64,000 nucleotides of DNA from Isoptericola variabilis 225 (lineage in GTDB: Bacteria; Actinomycetota; Actinomycetes; Actinomycetales; Cellulomonadaceae): the NCBI RefSeq assembly GCF_000215105.1, contig NC_015588.1:744001-808000 (forward strand), read 5' to 3'. Within the stretch, counting starts at the first letter, position 1, and each line of letters opens with the position of its first letter. Of this stretch, positions 45,020 through 53,208 are shown one piece after another. A program made the position numbers and the translations under genes. The notes beneath the pieces were generated by a model. The model was given only the letters and a program-made list of their open reading frames with translations. It was not told where the DNA came from and ran no database searches.

Positions 45020-46091
45020 TGCGGTCGAGCAGGGCGGGGTCCTCGACGAGCCGGACGAGCGCGTCGGCCATCGCGGCGTCGTCGTCCACCAGGAGCGCGT
45101 CCCGCCCGTCGACGAGCCGTTCGGCGACGCCCGACTGCGACCGGCTCACGACGGCGAGCCCGGCCGCCTGGGCCTCGAGCGCGGCGATGCCGAACGCGTC
45201 CTGCACCGCGGGCGCGACGAAGACGTCGGCGCGCATGTAGAGCCGCTGCAGCTCGACGGGGGTGAGACGCCCGGGCAGCCGCACGACGTCGGACAGGCCG
45301 CGCTCACGCACGAACCGCCGGGCCTCGGCGAGCTGGGGGCCGTCGCCGCCGATCGTCGCGACGAGCCCGCCCGGCGCGCGGCGCGCGGCCTCGGCGACCG
45401 CCTCGAGGAGGGGCAGCACGCGCTTGCGCGGGGCGAAGCGGGTCGCGGAGACGACGTGCACCTCGCCGCCCTCCGCGCGCTCGCCGCGCTCGGTGCGGTG
45501 CAGGCGCCACCGCTCGACGTCGATGCCGTTGCCCAGCACCGACACGCGCGCGTCCGCCGCGGCGTCGTCGAGCCCCGACGCACGCAGGACGCGGCGCAGG
45601 GGAGCGGCGGTCAGCTCGCTCACCGCCGACCACTGCACGGGCCACCGGGACCAGCGCACGAGCCGGTCGAGCGCGCCCAGCACGTGCTCCCACCGGCCCC
45701 AGACGCTGTGGACCGTCATGACGGCGGGGAGCCCGAGCCGCGTCACGGGCCGCAGCGCGAGCTGCGCCGTCGGCGCGAGGACGCCCATGTGCAGGTGCAC
45801 GACGTCGGGCCGGCGGCCCGCGGCGTCGGCCGCGCGCAGCCGGGCGACGACGTGGTGGGTCGAGCGGGGGTGGACCGGGAAGCCGCCCGGGACGCGTGCC
45901 GCCACGCGGTGCACCGTGACGCCGTCGTCGCCGCGCTCCGTGCTCACGCCACGCCCCTGGGGGCCCGGGGTCGTGGTGATCACCTCGACGTCGTGGCCCG
46001 CGGCGGCCTGCCTGCCGGCGAGCCGGGCGACCTGCGTCTCGATCCCGCCCAGGAGCGGCAGGTACGAGTCGGTCACGTGGGTGATGCGCAC
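44922..46091 (-). CDS. GT4-family glycosyltransferase
   Basis: 389-residue GT-B enzyme. The N-terminus ITHVTDSYLPLLGGIETQVARLA is the acceptor-side glycine loop typical of PimB/MshA-type GT4 enzymes. The donor site has SATRFAPRKRVLPLLEAVAE, TIGGDGPQLAEARRFV and the EX7E-like PAVQDAFGIAALEAQAAGLAVV. The sugar donor and acceptor (phosphatidylinositol, lipid or cell-wall glycan) cannot be told. The GTG start at 46091 has a GGAGG site 9 nt upstream. Confidence 0.92.
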   Translation of the reverse strand: MRITHVTDSYLPLLGGIETQVARLAGRQAAAGHDVEVITTTPGPQGRGVSTERGDDGVTVHRVAARVPGGFPVHPRSTHHVVARLRAADAAGRRPDVVHLHMGVLAPTAQLALRPVTRLGLPAVMTVHSVWGRWEHVLGALDRLVRWSRWPVQWSAVSELTAAPLRRVLRASGLDDAAADARVSVLGNGIDVERWRLHRTERGERAEGGEVHVVSATRFAPRKRVLPLLEAVAEAARRAPGGLVATIGGDGPQLAEARRFVRERGLSDVVRLPGRLTPVELQRLYMRADVFVAPAVQDAFGIAALEAQAAGLAVVSRSQSGVAERLVDGRDALLVDDDAAMADALVRLVEDPALLDRIIAHNRAAELPLSWPRVLADAEEAYRRAAALV

Positions 46092-46171
46092 CGGGTCATC
46101 CTCCCACGGGGCATGCCCGGGACCTGGGGGTTCGTGGTGCCGCGTCGCTCGCCCGGGGCACCGGGCTGGTC

Positions 46172-46458
46172 GTGATCCTCGTCGGCATCCTGCTGCTCCT
46201 CGCCGGGGCGGCCGCGCTGGTCGCGTGCGGGCTGGTCGCCCTGCTCGGTCTGGTCCTCGTGCTCGTCGGGGCGTGCTGCGCGCCCTGGCGGGCGGACCGC
46301 AGGTCGAGGTCACGACGCCGGACCGGACGGCGCCGCTCCCGTACGCGCCGCCGCCGGGCCAGCCGCCGCTCGGGGAGGAGCCGCACGTCGAGCCGCCCCG
46401 CCCCGAGCACGGGAGGTCTACGCCCGGGTCTCGTCCCGGCGACGACGCACCCCGCTGA
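46172..46458 (+). pseudogene. Small membrane protein gene with an apparent frameshift
   Basis: From the GTG at 46172 the first frame encodes a hydrophobic pair of helices (ILVGILLLLAGAAALVACG, LVALLGLVLVLVGA). After about 46290 the coding-like signal (G/C at third positions, no Arg runs) switches to another frame giving LAGGPQVEVTTPDRTAP, then a Pro/Glu-rich tail ending at TGA 46458. One indel near 46270-46305 would join the halves into about 95 residues. It may be a real mutation or a sequencing error. Its 3' end overlaps the convergent membrane-protein gene by 41 bp. I do not recognise the family. Confidence 0.5.
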
Positions 46459-46741
46459 CGACCGAGCCCAGCACGAGCAGCGCGCCCGCGACGCCGAGCA
46501 GGACGATCGCGGCGAGCTCGACGTCGATGCGCGCCCCCGCGGCCTGCGCGAGGACCCCGACGCCGACCGCCATCACGAGGAAGCCCCACACGACCGTGCC
46601 CGTGCGAGGACCGGTCCGCACGAGCGGCCGGGCCTCGCGCTCGGGGGGCGTCGCGACGGACGGCTCGTCGCGCCGGGCCTCGTCGAACGACCGGTTGTCG
46701 TCGGTCACGTGCAGCGGCTGGGTCGTCTTCTCGTCGCTCAT
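46418..46741 (-). CDS. Small membrane protein of the PspC module
   Basis: 107 residues: a polar N-terminal half (about 1-45), then two hydrophobic segments (GTVVWGFLVMAVGVGVLAQAAG and [20 protein letters not shown]) and a short Arg-rich end. The ATG overlaps the stop of the upstream PspC gene (ATGA), so the two are co-translated. The function is unknown; its context is an envelope-stress module. Confidence 0.85.
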   Translation of the reverse strand: MSDEKTTQPLHVTDDNRSFDEARRDEPSVATPPEREARPLVRTGPRTGTVVWGFLVMAVGVGVLAQAAGARIDVELAAIVLLGVAGALLVLGSVVSGVRRRRDETRA

Positions 46742-48075
46742 CGGTTCTCCCTGATCGTGATGTCGCCGGCGCTGCCGTCGACCTCGAGCAGCAGCTGCGC
46801 GCCGCCGAGCTCGTCGACCTCGGCGCTCGTGAAGGTGGTCGCGGCCGTCGTGACGCCGGCGGCCGTGCGGTAGTCGCCGTCGACCCGCCAGGTGACGTTG
46901 CCCGCGAGCATGCGGACCTGCGCCTCGACGGCGGCGTCGGCCGGGACGACGATCCGCGTCGCGCCCGCGGCCATCGACACCGGGACGACGACCGGCTCGC
47001 CCGGCGTCACCTCGGACAGGTCGAGGTCGGTGAGGTCGACGGTCACGTCGCCGAACTGGACGTGCACGCCCGAGGCCGCCTTGTCGGCGGTGTCGAGCAC
47101 CACGGTCCCGCCCGAGACGACGGACGCGTCCTCGGGCGCCTGCCACACGGGCGCCGGGCCTCCGTAGCCCGCGATGGGCCACAGCGCGAGGCCGACGAGG
47201 ATGCCGACGATCGCGAGCGCCGTGAGGCCACCGCCGCGCCGGCCGCGCAGGCCGGAGACGACGATCCCCGCGCCGACGACGGCGATCGCGGCGCCGAGCC
47301 ACGCGGCGCCCCAGAACGGCAGGTCGAGGTCGCCGACGCGCTCGGCGATGAGCAGCAGCGCACCCGCGAGGAGCGCGAGGCCCGTGACGACGCCGACGGT
47401 GCCGGCGCCGGCGCCCGGGACCCGCGGGCGCGGGGGAGGCGGGGGCGGCAGCGGGGCGGTCGGCGGGACCGGGGCGGCCGGAGGCACGGCGGCCGTCGCG
47501 TACGGTGCGGGCGGTGCGGGCGTGAACGGCGCCGGCGGGGGCACCGTCGTCGTGCGGGCGCGCCGGTCGCGCACGAGCTTGACGATCAGCACGACCACGC
47601 CGACCCACACGGCGATCCACAGCAGGGCCTCGACCCAGCTGAAGAAGCCGCCCCACCACGACCACGGCCCGTCGCTCCAGGCGAAGCCGACGACGAGGGT
47701 CAGCGCGGCGCCCAGCAGCGCGACGTCGAACTGCCCGCGCGTGGCCTCCTGGAGGTGGATCCGTCCGTCGGTCCGCTCGGGCAGCAGCGCCCACGCCAGG
47801 GCGTAGACGACGAAGCCGGCGCCCGTGAGGAAGAAGCTGAGGATCAGCAGCCCGCGCACGAGCAGCGGGTCGACGCCGAAGCGCTCGGCCACGCCGCCCG
47901 CGACGCCGCCGACCCAGCGGTCCTCGGAGCGCTGGACGCCGACGCGGCGGATCGAGTCGAAGAAGCCGGTGCGGGGAGGCTGCGTGCCCGCGGCCGGCGG
48001 GACCCCGCCGACGGGTGGGGCGCTCCCGGGCTCGTGACCGGCGGCACCCGGTCGGGACGTGTCGTCTGTGCTCAT
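46738..48075 (-). CDS. PspC-domain multi-pass membrane protein
   Basis: 445 residues. A PspC domain lies near residues 45-105 (RWVGGVAGGVAERFGVDPLLVRGLL, then a helix), followed by more membrane segments, a Pro-rich cytoplasmic stretch around 200-235, two or three further helices, and a C-terminal beta-rich extracytoplasmic domain (VVLDTADKAASGVHVQFGDV, AQVRMLAGNVTW, GSAGDITIREN) resembling LiaF-type adhesin repeats. PspC proteins work with two-component systems sensing envelope stress. It is divergent from a PspC-type histidine kinase. CAGCAT is 6 nt before the ATG. Confidence 0.88.
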   Translation of the reverse strand: MSTDDTSRPGAAGHEPGSAPPVGGVPPAAGTQPPRTGFFDSIRRVGVQRSEDRWVGGVAGGVAERFGVDPLLVRGLLILSFFLTGAGFVVYALAWALLPERTDGRIHLQEATRGQFDVALLGAALTLVVGFAWSDGPWSWWGGFFSWVEALLWIAVWVGVVVLIVKLVRDRRARTTTVPPPAPFTPAPPAPYATAAVPPAAPVPPTAPLPPPPPPRPRVPGAGAGTVGVVTGLALLAGALLLIAERVGDLDLPFWGAAWLGAAIAVVGAGIVVSGLRGRRGGGLTALAIVGILVGLALWPIAGYGGPAPVWQAPEDASVVSGGTVVLDTADKAASGVHVQFGDVTVDLTDLDLSEVTPGEPVVVPVSMAAGATRIVVPADAAVEAQVRMLAGNVTWRVDGDYRTAAGVTTAATTFTSAEVDELGGAQLLLEVDGSAGDITIRENR

Positions 48076-48212
48076 GGCTCCATGCTGCTCGTCGGGGGCG
48101 TCCCGGGGACATCGGGTGCTGCCCTGAGCGGACCCTGAAACCCCGGTCCGGCGCACCCTGAGATCCCGGCCGACGTGCCCCGGAGGCGCCCCCGACGTGC
48201 CACGATCGGGGG

Positions 48213-49538
48213 GTGACCACCGACCGCCCCGCGCGCCTGCCGCTGCGCCGGCCCACCCAGGGCCGCTGGCTCGGCGGCGTCGCCGCGGGCCTCGCCGCCC
48301 ACCTCGGCGTGCCCGTCGCGGCGGTCCGGGGCGTCCTGGCGTTCCTCACGCTCGCGGGCGGTGCCGGTGCCGCGGCGTACGTCTTCTGGTGGGTCACCGT
48401 GCCGACGGGCGACCCGCGCCAGGCGGCCGCCGACGCCGGGCCGGCCGCGTTCCAGCGCCTCGCGCCGCGGCTGCGGCTCAGCGGGTCGGTGTCCCGGATG
48501 CAGACGCGCGACATCGTCGTCGGCGGGGCGCTGCTCGCCGGGGCGGCGCTGCTGGTCGCGGTGCGCGCCGGCTGGGACCCGCAGACCTGGGTGCTTCCCG
48601 TGCTCATCGCGCTCGGCGGCTTCGCGCTCGCGTGGAGCCAGCTCGACGCCGCGCAGCGCGGCCGGTGGGCCGGCATGGGACGCGGCTCGCGCGGCTCGGC
48701 CGTGCTGCTGCGGCTCACGGGCGGCCTCGTGCTCGTCATGGCCGGCGTCCTGCTGCTGCTCGCCCAGGGCACCTCGGCACGCGTCATGGTGCAGGTCGCC
48801 GTCGCGTCGCTCGCCGTCCTGGCCGGCGTCGCGCTCGTGCTCGCGCCCTGGTGGCTGCGCATGGTCCGGGAGCTCGGCGACGAGCGCGCGGCCCGGGCGC
48901 GCGAGGCCGAGCGCGCCGACATCGCAGCGCACCTGCACGACTCGGTGCTCCAGACGCTCGCGCTCATCCGCACGCGTGCCGCCGACGCGGACGAGGTCGC
49001 GCGCATGGCACGAGCGCAGGAGCGCGAGCTGCGCGAGTGGCTCTACGACGACCGCACGGCCCCCGGCACGTCGCTCGCCGCGGAGCTGCGCGCGCTCGTC
49101 GGCGAGGTCGAGGACGGCCGCGCCGCCGCGGTCGACGTCGTCGTCGTGGGCGACTGCGTGCCCACCGAGGCGACCACGGCCCTGCTGCAGGCCACCCGCG
49201 AGGCGCTCGTCAACGCCGTCGTGCACGGACGCCCGCCCGTGACCGTGTACATGGAGGTGACCGACGGCGCCGCGGAGGTCTTCGTCCGCGACCGCGGCGA
49301 CGGCTTCCGCATGGAGGACATCGCGCCCGACCGGTTCGGCGTGCGCGAGTCGATCCTCGGGCGCATGCGCCGCCGCGGCGGCACCGCCGAGGTCACGAGC
49401 CGCCCCGGCTGGGGCACCGAGGTCCGGCTGCGCATGCCGCGCGACGCCGAGCCCGCGCCCGACACGCCGCCCGAGCCCGAGGACGAGCCGGCCGCGGCCC
49501 CGCAGACCAGCGACCACGACGAAGGAGCCCGCACGTGA
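48213..49538 (+). CDS. Sensor histidine kinase with N-terminal PspC domain
   Basis: 441 residues: an N-terminal PspC domain (RWLGGVAAGLAAHLGVPVAAVRG), four or five membrane helices to about residue 220, then a HisKA_3 dimerisation domain with the phospho-acceptor in IAAHLHDSVLQTLALI and an HATPase domain (ATREALVNAVVHG, VFVRDRGDGF, GWGTEVRLRMP). This is the NarL/LiaS-type of kinase. It is coupled to the following response regulator by a 4-bp overlap and divergent from a second PspC protein. CACGAT is 6 nt before the GTG start. Confidence 0.93.
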   Translation: MTTDRPARLPLRRPTQGRWLGGVAAGLAAHLGVPVAAVRGVLAFLTLAGGAGAAAYVFWWVTVPTGDPRQAAADAGPAAFQRLAPRLRLSGSVSRMQTRDIVVGGALLAGAALLVAVRAGWDPQTWVLPVLIALGGFALAWSQLDAAQRGRWAGMGRGSRGSAVLLRLTGGLVLVMAGVLLLLAQGTSARVMVQVAVASLAVLAGVALVLAPWWLRMVRELGDERAARAREAERADIAAHLHDSVLQTLALIRTRAADADEVARMARAQERELREWLYDDRTAPGTSLAAELRALVGEVEDGRAAAVDVVVVGDCVPTEATTALLQATREALVNAVVHGRPPVTVYMEVTDGAAEVFVRDRGDGFRMEDIAPDRFGVRESILGRMRRRGGTAEVTSRPGWGTEVRLRMPRDAEPAPDTPPEPEDEPAAAPQTSDHDEGART

Positions 49539-50203
49539 CCCCGACGCCGACCCTGCCCGTGCCCGTGGTGCTCGTCGACGACCACCACATGTTCCGCACC
49601 GGCGTGCGCGCCTCGCTCGACGAGCGCGTCACCGTCGTGGGCGAGGCCGCCGACGTCGACGAGGCGGTCGCCGTCGTGCACGAGCACACGCCGCCCGTCG
49701 TCCTGCTCGACGTGCACCTGCCGGGCGGCGACGGAGGCGGCGGTGCCGAGGTCGTGCGGCGGTGCGCCGACGTCCTCGGCACCACGCGCTTCCTCGCGCT
49801 GTCGGTGTCCGACGCCGCGGAGGACGTCGTGGCCGTCATCCGCGCGGGCGCTCGCGGGTACGTCACGAAGAACATCTCGGCGCCGGACCTGTCGAGCGCC
49901 GTCGTGCGCGTCGCGGGCGGCGACGCGGTGTTCTCGCCGCGGCTCGCGGGCTTCGTGCTCGACGCGTTCGGCACCGCGGCGGGCGACGTCGCGGTCGCCG
50001 ACGACGAGCTCGACCGCCTCTCGCGCCGCGAGCAGGAGGTCATGCGGCTCATCGCGCGCGGCTACTCCTACCGCGAGGTCGCGAGCGAGCTGTTCATCTC
50101 CATCAAGACGGTCGAGACCCACGTGTCCGCCGTGCTGCGCAAGCTGCAGCTCTCGAGCCGGTACGAGCTCACCCGCTGGGCCGCGGCCCGGCGTCTTCTC
50201 TGA
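49535..50203 (+). CDS. LuxR/NarL-type response regulator
   Basis: 222 residues. Receiver domain: VVLVDDHHMFRTGV with the acidic pair, the phospho-acceptor Asp in VVLLDVHLPGGDG, and the conserved Lys of GYVTKN. The C-terminal LuxR helix-turn-helix is LSRREQEVMRLIARGYSYREVASELFIS with IKTVETHVSAVLRKL. It is partner of the upstream PspC-kinase (GTGA overlap) and probably controls the PspC genes. Confidence 0.95.
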   Translation: MTPTPTLPVPVVLVDDHHMFRTGVRASLDERVTVVGEAADVDEAVAVVHEHTPPVVLLDVHLPGGDGGGGAEVVRRCADVLGTTRFLALSVSDAAEDVVAVIRAGARGYVTKNISAPDLSSAVVRVAGGDAVFSPRLAGFVLDAFGTAAGDVAVADDELDRLSRREQEVMRLIARGYSYREVASELFISIKTVETHVSAVLRKLQLSSRYELTRWAAARRLL

Positions 50204-50218
50204 GCGGGTGCGGCACGA

Positions 50219-50274
50219 CGACGTAGCTCCTCGGTAGCCTCCCGGCCCGTTCGCCACCCGGGCGCTACGTCGCG
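50219..50274. repeat. Intergenic inverted repeat with one copy of the GCGCTAC element
   Basis: CGACGTAGC (50219-50227) and GCTACGTCG (50264-50272) are perfect arms. The right arm is part of GCGCTACGTCGCG (50262-50274), a one-base variant of the element at 2904 and 10357, and again contains the stop codon of the minus-strand gene (50265-50267). Confidence 0.7.
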
Positions 50275-50978
50275 GCCGCGCGGTAGCGGTCGACGACGAC
50301 GTCGACCAGCTCGCCGGGCGCGTCTGCGTCGGCGACGAGCAGCGGGCGGGTCGTGACGTCGCCGCCGGCCTTGACGGCGAGGTCGGCGAAGAAGCCGGGT
50401 GCGAGCAGGTACGACGCGACGACGACGCGCGAACCGGGGTTCTCCGCGCGCGCCGTGGCGACGACGTCGGGCAGCTGCGGCGCGGCGTTGGCGATGTACC
50501 CGACGCGCACGGGCCGGCCGATCCGCGCGGCGAGCCGCTCGCCCGTGGCCTCGCAGTCCGCGACCGCACGGGCGTCGCTCGACCCGGCGGCCGCGAGCAC
50601 GACGACGTCGCCGTCCTCCAGCCCGCCGGCCTCGTCGAGGCGACGCACGAGCACGTCGACGAGCCGGTCGTCGGGCCCGAGCGCGCCGCCGAGCGTGACG
50701 TCGGCACCGTCGGCGAGGGCCGCGTCGACGTCTGCGCGCAGGTCGACGTGCACGTGGTACCCGGCCGAGAGCAGCAGCGGCACGACGACGACCGCGCCCG
50801 AGCGCAGCCCGGCCAGGCACGTCGGCACGTCGGGCTGCTGCACGTCGACGAAGCCCGCCCGCACCGGGGCCTCGCCGACGAGGCGGGCGGCGACGGCGTC
50901 GACGAGCGCGGCGACCGCGCTGGCCCCGGTGGGCGAGGCGGTGCCGTGCGAGATCGCGAGGAGCGTGGGCCGGTCCAT
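50265..50978 (-). CDS. CbiX-type sirohydrochlorin chelatase
   Basis: 237 residues with two CbiX half-domains: LLAISHGTASPTGASAV (the first metal histidine) and VVPLLLSAGYHVHVDL, then a second half with VVLAAAGSSDARAV and VASYLLAPGFFADL. The family inserts iron or cobalt into sirohydrochlorin. Next to cysG, sir and cysH it should make siroheme for sulfite reductase. TAGCGT lies 7 nt before the ATG, so it may also have its own leaderless promoter, 56 bp downstream of cysG. Confidence 0.9.
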   Translation of the reverse strand: MDRPTLLAISHGTASPTGASAVAALVDAVAARLVGEAPVRAGFVDVQQPDVPTCLAGLRSGAVVVVPLLLSAGYHVHVDLRADVDAALADGADVTLGGALGPDDRLVDVLVRRLDEAGGLEDGDVVVLAAAGSSDARAVADCEATGERLAARIGRPVRVGYIANAAPQLPDVVATARAENPGSRVVVASYLLAPGFFADLAVKAGGDVTTRPLLVADADAPGELVDVVVDRYRAAAT

Positions 50979-51034
50979 GGCGTCCACGCTACGGCCGGCG
51001 TCGGTCGGCGCGGTTGCGGGCGCGTGAACCGGTG

Positions 51035-52324
51035 TCACGCGTCGCTCACAGCCGTGCCCGCGTCCGTGTGAGCCCCGGTGCGAGCCGCCCACGCCGGGCA
51101 CAGCGTCACGACGTCGCCCACGACCGTCACCGCGGGCGGCTGCACCCCCGCCGCCGCGGCGCGGGCGGCGATGTCCGCGAGCGTGCCGACGGTCACGCGC
51201 TGCCGCGGTCCGTACCCGTCCTCGACGACCGCGGCCGGTGTCGACGGCGCTCGCCCGGCCGCGACGAGCGCCTCGGCCGTCGCGGCGAGCCGCGTGACGC
51301 CCATGAGCAGCACGAGCGTGTGGTCGGGCCCGGCCGGGACCTGCCCGACGTCGTCGTGCCCCGTGAGCACGCTGAACCCGCGCGCGACGCCGCGGTGCGT
51401 GACCGGGATGCCGACGGCGGCCGGCACGGACACGGCCGAGGTCACGCCCGGCACGACCTCGACCTCGATGCCGTGCGCGCGGCACGCCTCGAGCTCCTCG
51501 CCGCCGCGGCCGAACACGTACGGGTCGCCGCCCTTGAGCCGCACGACGTCGCGGCCGGCGAGCGCGTGCTCGACGAGCAACGCCGAGATCCGCTCCTGCG
51601 GCACGGGGTGGTTGCCGGACGTCTTGCCGACGTCGATCACCTCGACGTCGTCGGCGAGGTCGTCGAGCAGCGCGCGCGGGGCGAGGCGGTCGACGACCAC
51701 GACGTCGGCGCGGGCGAGCAGCCGCCGCCCGCGCGTCGTGATCAGGCCCGGGTCACCGGGGCCGCCGCCGACGAGCGCGACCCGCCCGACCCGCGTCCCG
51801 CCGTCGGGCGGCTCCGGCGCGGGCCGGACGCGGCGCAGCGGCAGGACGCCGGACTCGAGCGCGCCGGCGACCGCGTCGCGCACGCGCTGGGCGCGCCGCG
51901 GGTCGCGCCCCGCCGTCACGGCCACGGTGACCTCCGCCCCCGGCTCGACCGGGGTCCGCGCGACCGCGGGGACCCACGCGGTGGCCAGGCCGGCGTCGCC
52001 CGCGGTCACGCAGAAGACCCGCGCGGCCTCGGCGTCGGCCGCCACGGCCTCGTCGACCGCGAGGTCGCCGGTCGCGGTGTGCGCGAGCCACGCGCCGTCG
52101 AGGTCCCCGGACGCGTACGGGCGCCGGAGGTGCTCGACGGCGCCGGCCCCGGAGCGCTCGACCAGCTCCGCCAGCTCCGGCACGACGTCGGGCGCGACGA
52201 GGCGCACGCGCGCCCCGGCGTCGAGCAGCCCCCGCACGCGGCGCAGCGCGACCGGACCGCCGCCCACGACGACGACCAGCCGCCCGGCCAGGCGCATGCC
52301 GAGCGGGTAGGTCTCGTCGGTCAT
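51035..52324 (-). CDS. cysG: Siroheme synthase (uroporphyrin-III C-methyltransferase / precorrin-2 dehydrogenase)
   Basis: 429 residues. The N-terminal precorrin-2 dehydrogenase domain has LVVVVGGGPVALRRVRGLLDAGA; the C-terminal SAM-dependent methyltransferase has VALVGGGPGDPGLITTRG, VGKTSGNHPVPQERI, VVRLKGGDPYVFGRGGEE and VPGVTSAVSVPAAVGIPVTHR. Together they make sirohydrochlorin; iron insertion is likely done by the adjacent CbiX protein. The ATG overlaps the cysH stop (ATGA). Confidence 0.95.
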   Translation of the reverse strand: MTDETYPLGMRLAGRLVVVVGGGPVALRRVRGLLDAGARVRLVAPDVVPELAELVERSGAGAVEHLRRPYASGDLDGAWLAHTATGDLAVDEAVAADAEAARVFCVTAGDAGLATAWVPAVARTPVEPGAEVTVAVTAGRDPRRAQRVRDAVAGALESGVLPLRRVRPAPEPPDGGTRVGRVALVGGGPGDPGLITTRGRRLLARADVVVVDRLAPRALLDDLADDVEVIDVGKTSGNHPVPQERISALLVEHALAGRDVVRLKGGDPYVFGRGGEELEACRAHGIEVEVVPGVTSAVSVPAAVGIPVTHRGVARGFSVLTGHDDVGQVPAGPDHTLVLLMGVTRLAATAEALVAAGRAPSTPAAVVEDGYGPRQRVTVGTLADIAARAAAAGVQPPAVTVVGDVVTLCPAWAARTGAHTDAGTAVSDA

Positions 52325-53208
52325 ACGTGCAGCCCGCACTCGACCTTGTCGAGCCCGGCCCAGCGGCCGGCGCGCGGGTCCTCGCCCGGCGCGACGCGGC
52401 GCGTGCAGGGCTCGCACCCGATCGACGGGTAGCCGTCGTTGAGCAGCGGGTTGACGACCAGCCGGTGCCGCAGCGCGAACGAGACGAGGTCGTCGTCGCT
52501 CCACGCCGCGATGGGGTTGATCTTGACGAGGTTGTTCGACGAGTCCCACGTGACCAGGGGCGCCTCGCGCCGCGTCACCGAGTCGCCGCGGCGCAGGCCC
52601 GTGGCCCACGCCTCGTACCCGGCGAGGACCTGACGCATCGGCTCGACCTTGCGCATGCGGCAGCACGCCTCGGCGTCGCGCTCGAACAGGTCGGGCCCGT
52701 GCACGGCGTCCTGCTGGGCGACCGTGAGGAGCGGCCGGACGTCGACGACGGTGACGTCGAGCTCGTGCTCGACGGCGGCGCGCGTCCCGAGCGTCTCGGC
52801 GAAGTGGTAGCCGGTGTCGCCGAACAGCACGTCGACCCACGGGAGCTGCCGGCTGACGAGGTACGAGAGCACGGAGTCGGTCATGGAGGACGCGACGGCG
52901 AGCCCGTCGCCGAACTCGCGCACCGCCCAGGCGATGACCTCCTCGGCCGTCGCCTCGTCGGGCGAGCCGGGGCCCGAGCCGCCGAGCTCCTCCTGGCCGC
53001 GGCGCGCGATCTCCCACAGCTCGGTGTCGGACCGACGGCGCCGGTTCACGCCCGCGAGTCGGGCGCGGCGCTCCTCGCGGGCACGCTCGCGGGCCGCGGC
53101 CCGCTCGCGGGCCTCCGCGGCGGCGGCCGCGAGCGGCGAGGCAGGGGCGGACGGCGAGGAGGCGCCCCCGTTCGGGCCGACCCCGAGGGACACGGACACG
53201 GCGGTCAT
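52321..53208 (-). CDS. cysH: Assimilatory adenylyl-sulfate (APS) reductase
   Basis: 295 residues reducing APS to sulfite with thioredoxin. The PP-loop adenylyl domain (ASSMTDSVLSYLV, VLFGDTGYHFAET) is followed by the cysteine pairs ACCRMRKVEP and GCEPCTRR, which mark the [4Fe-4S] APS reductase rather than the PAPS form, and the catalytic ECGLH near the C-terminus. An unusual Ala/Arg-rich, coiled-coil-like extension of about 55 residues precedes the domain (EARERAAARERAREERRAR). Coupled to sir and cysG by 4-bp overlaps. Confidence 0.95.
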   Translation of the reverse strand: MTAVSVSLGVGPNGGASSPSAPASPLAAAAAEARERAAARERAREERRARLAGVNRRRRSDTELWEIARRGQEELGGSGPGSPDEATAEEVIAWAVREFGDGLAVASSMTDSVLSYLVSRQLPWVDVLFGDTGYHFAETLGTRAAVEHELDVTVVDVRPLLTVAQQDAVHGPDLFERDAEACCRMRKVEPMRQVLAGYEAWATGLRRGDSVTRREAPLVTWDSSNNLVKINPIAAWSDDDLVSFALRHRLVVNPLLNDGYPSIGCEPCTRRVAPGEDPRAGRWAGLDKVECGLHV

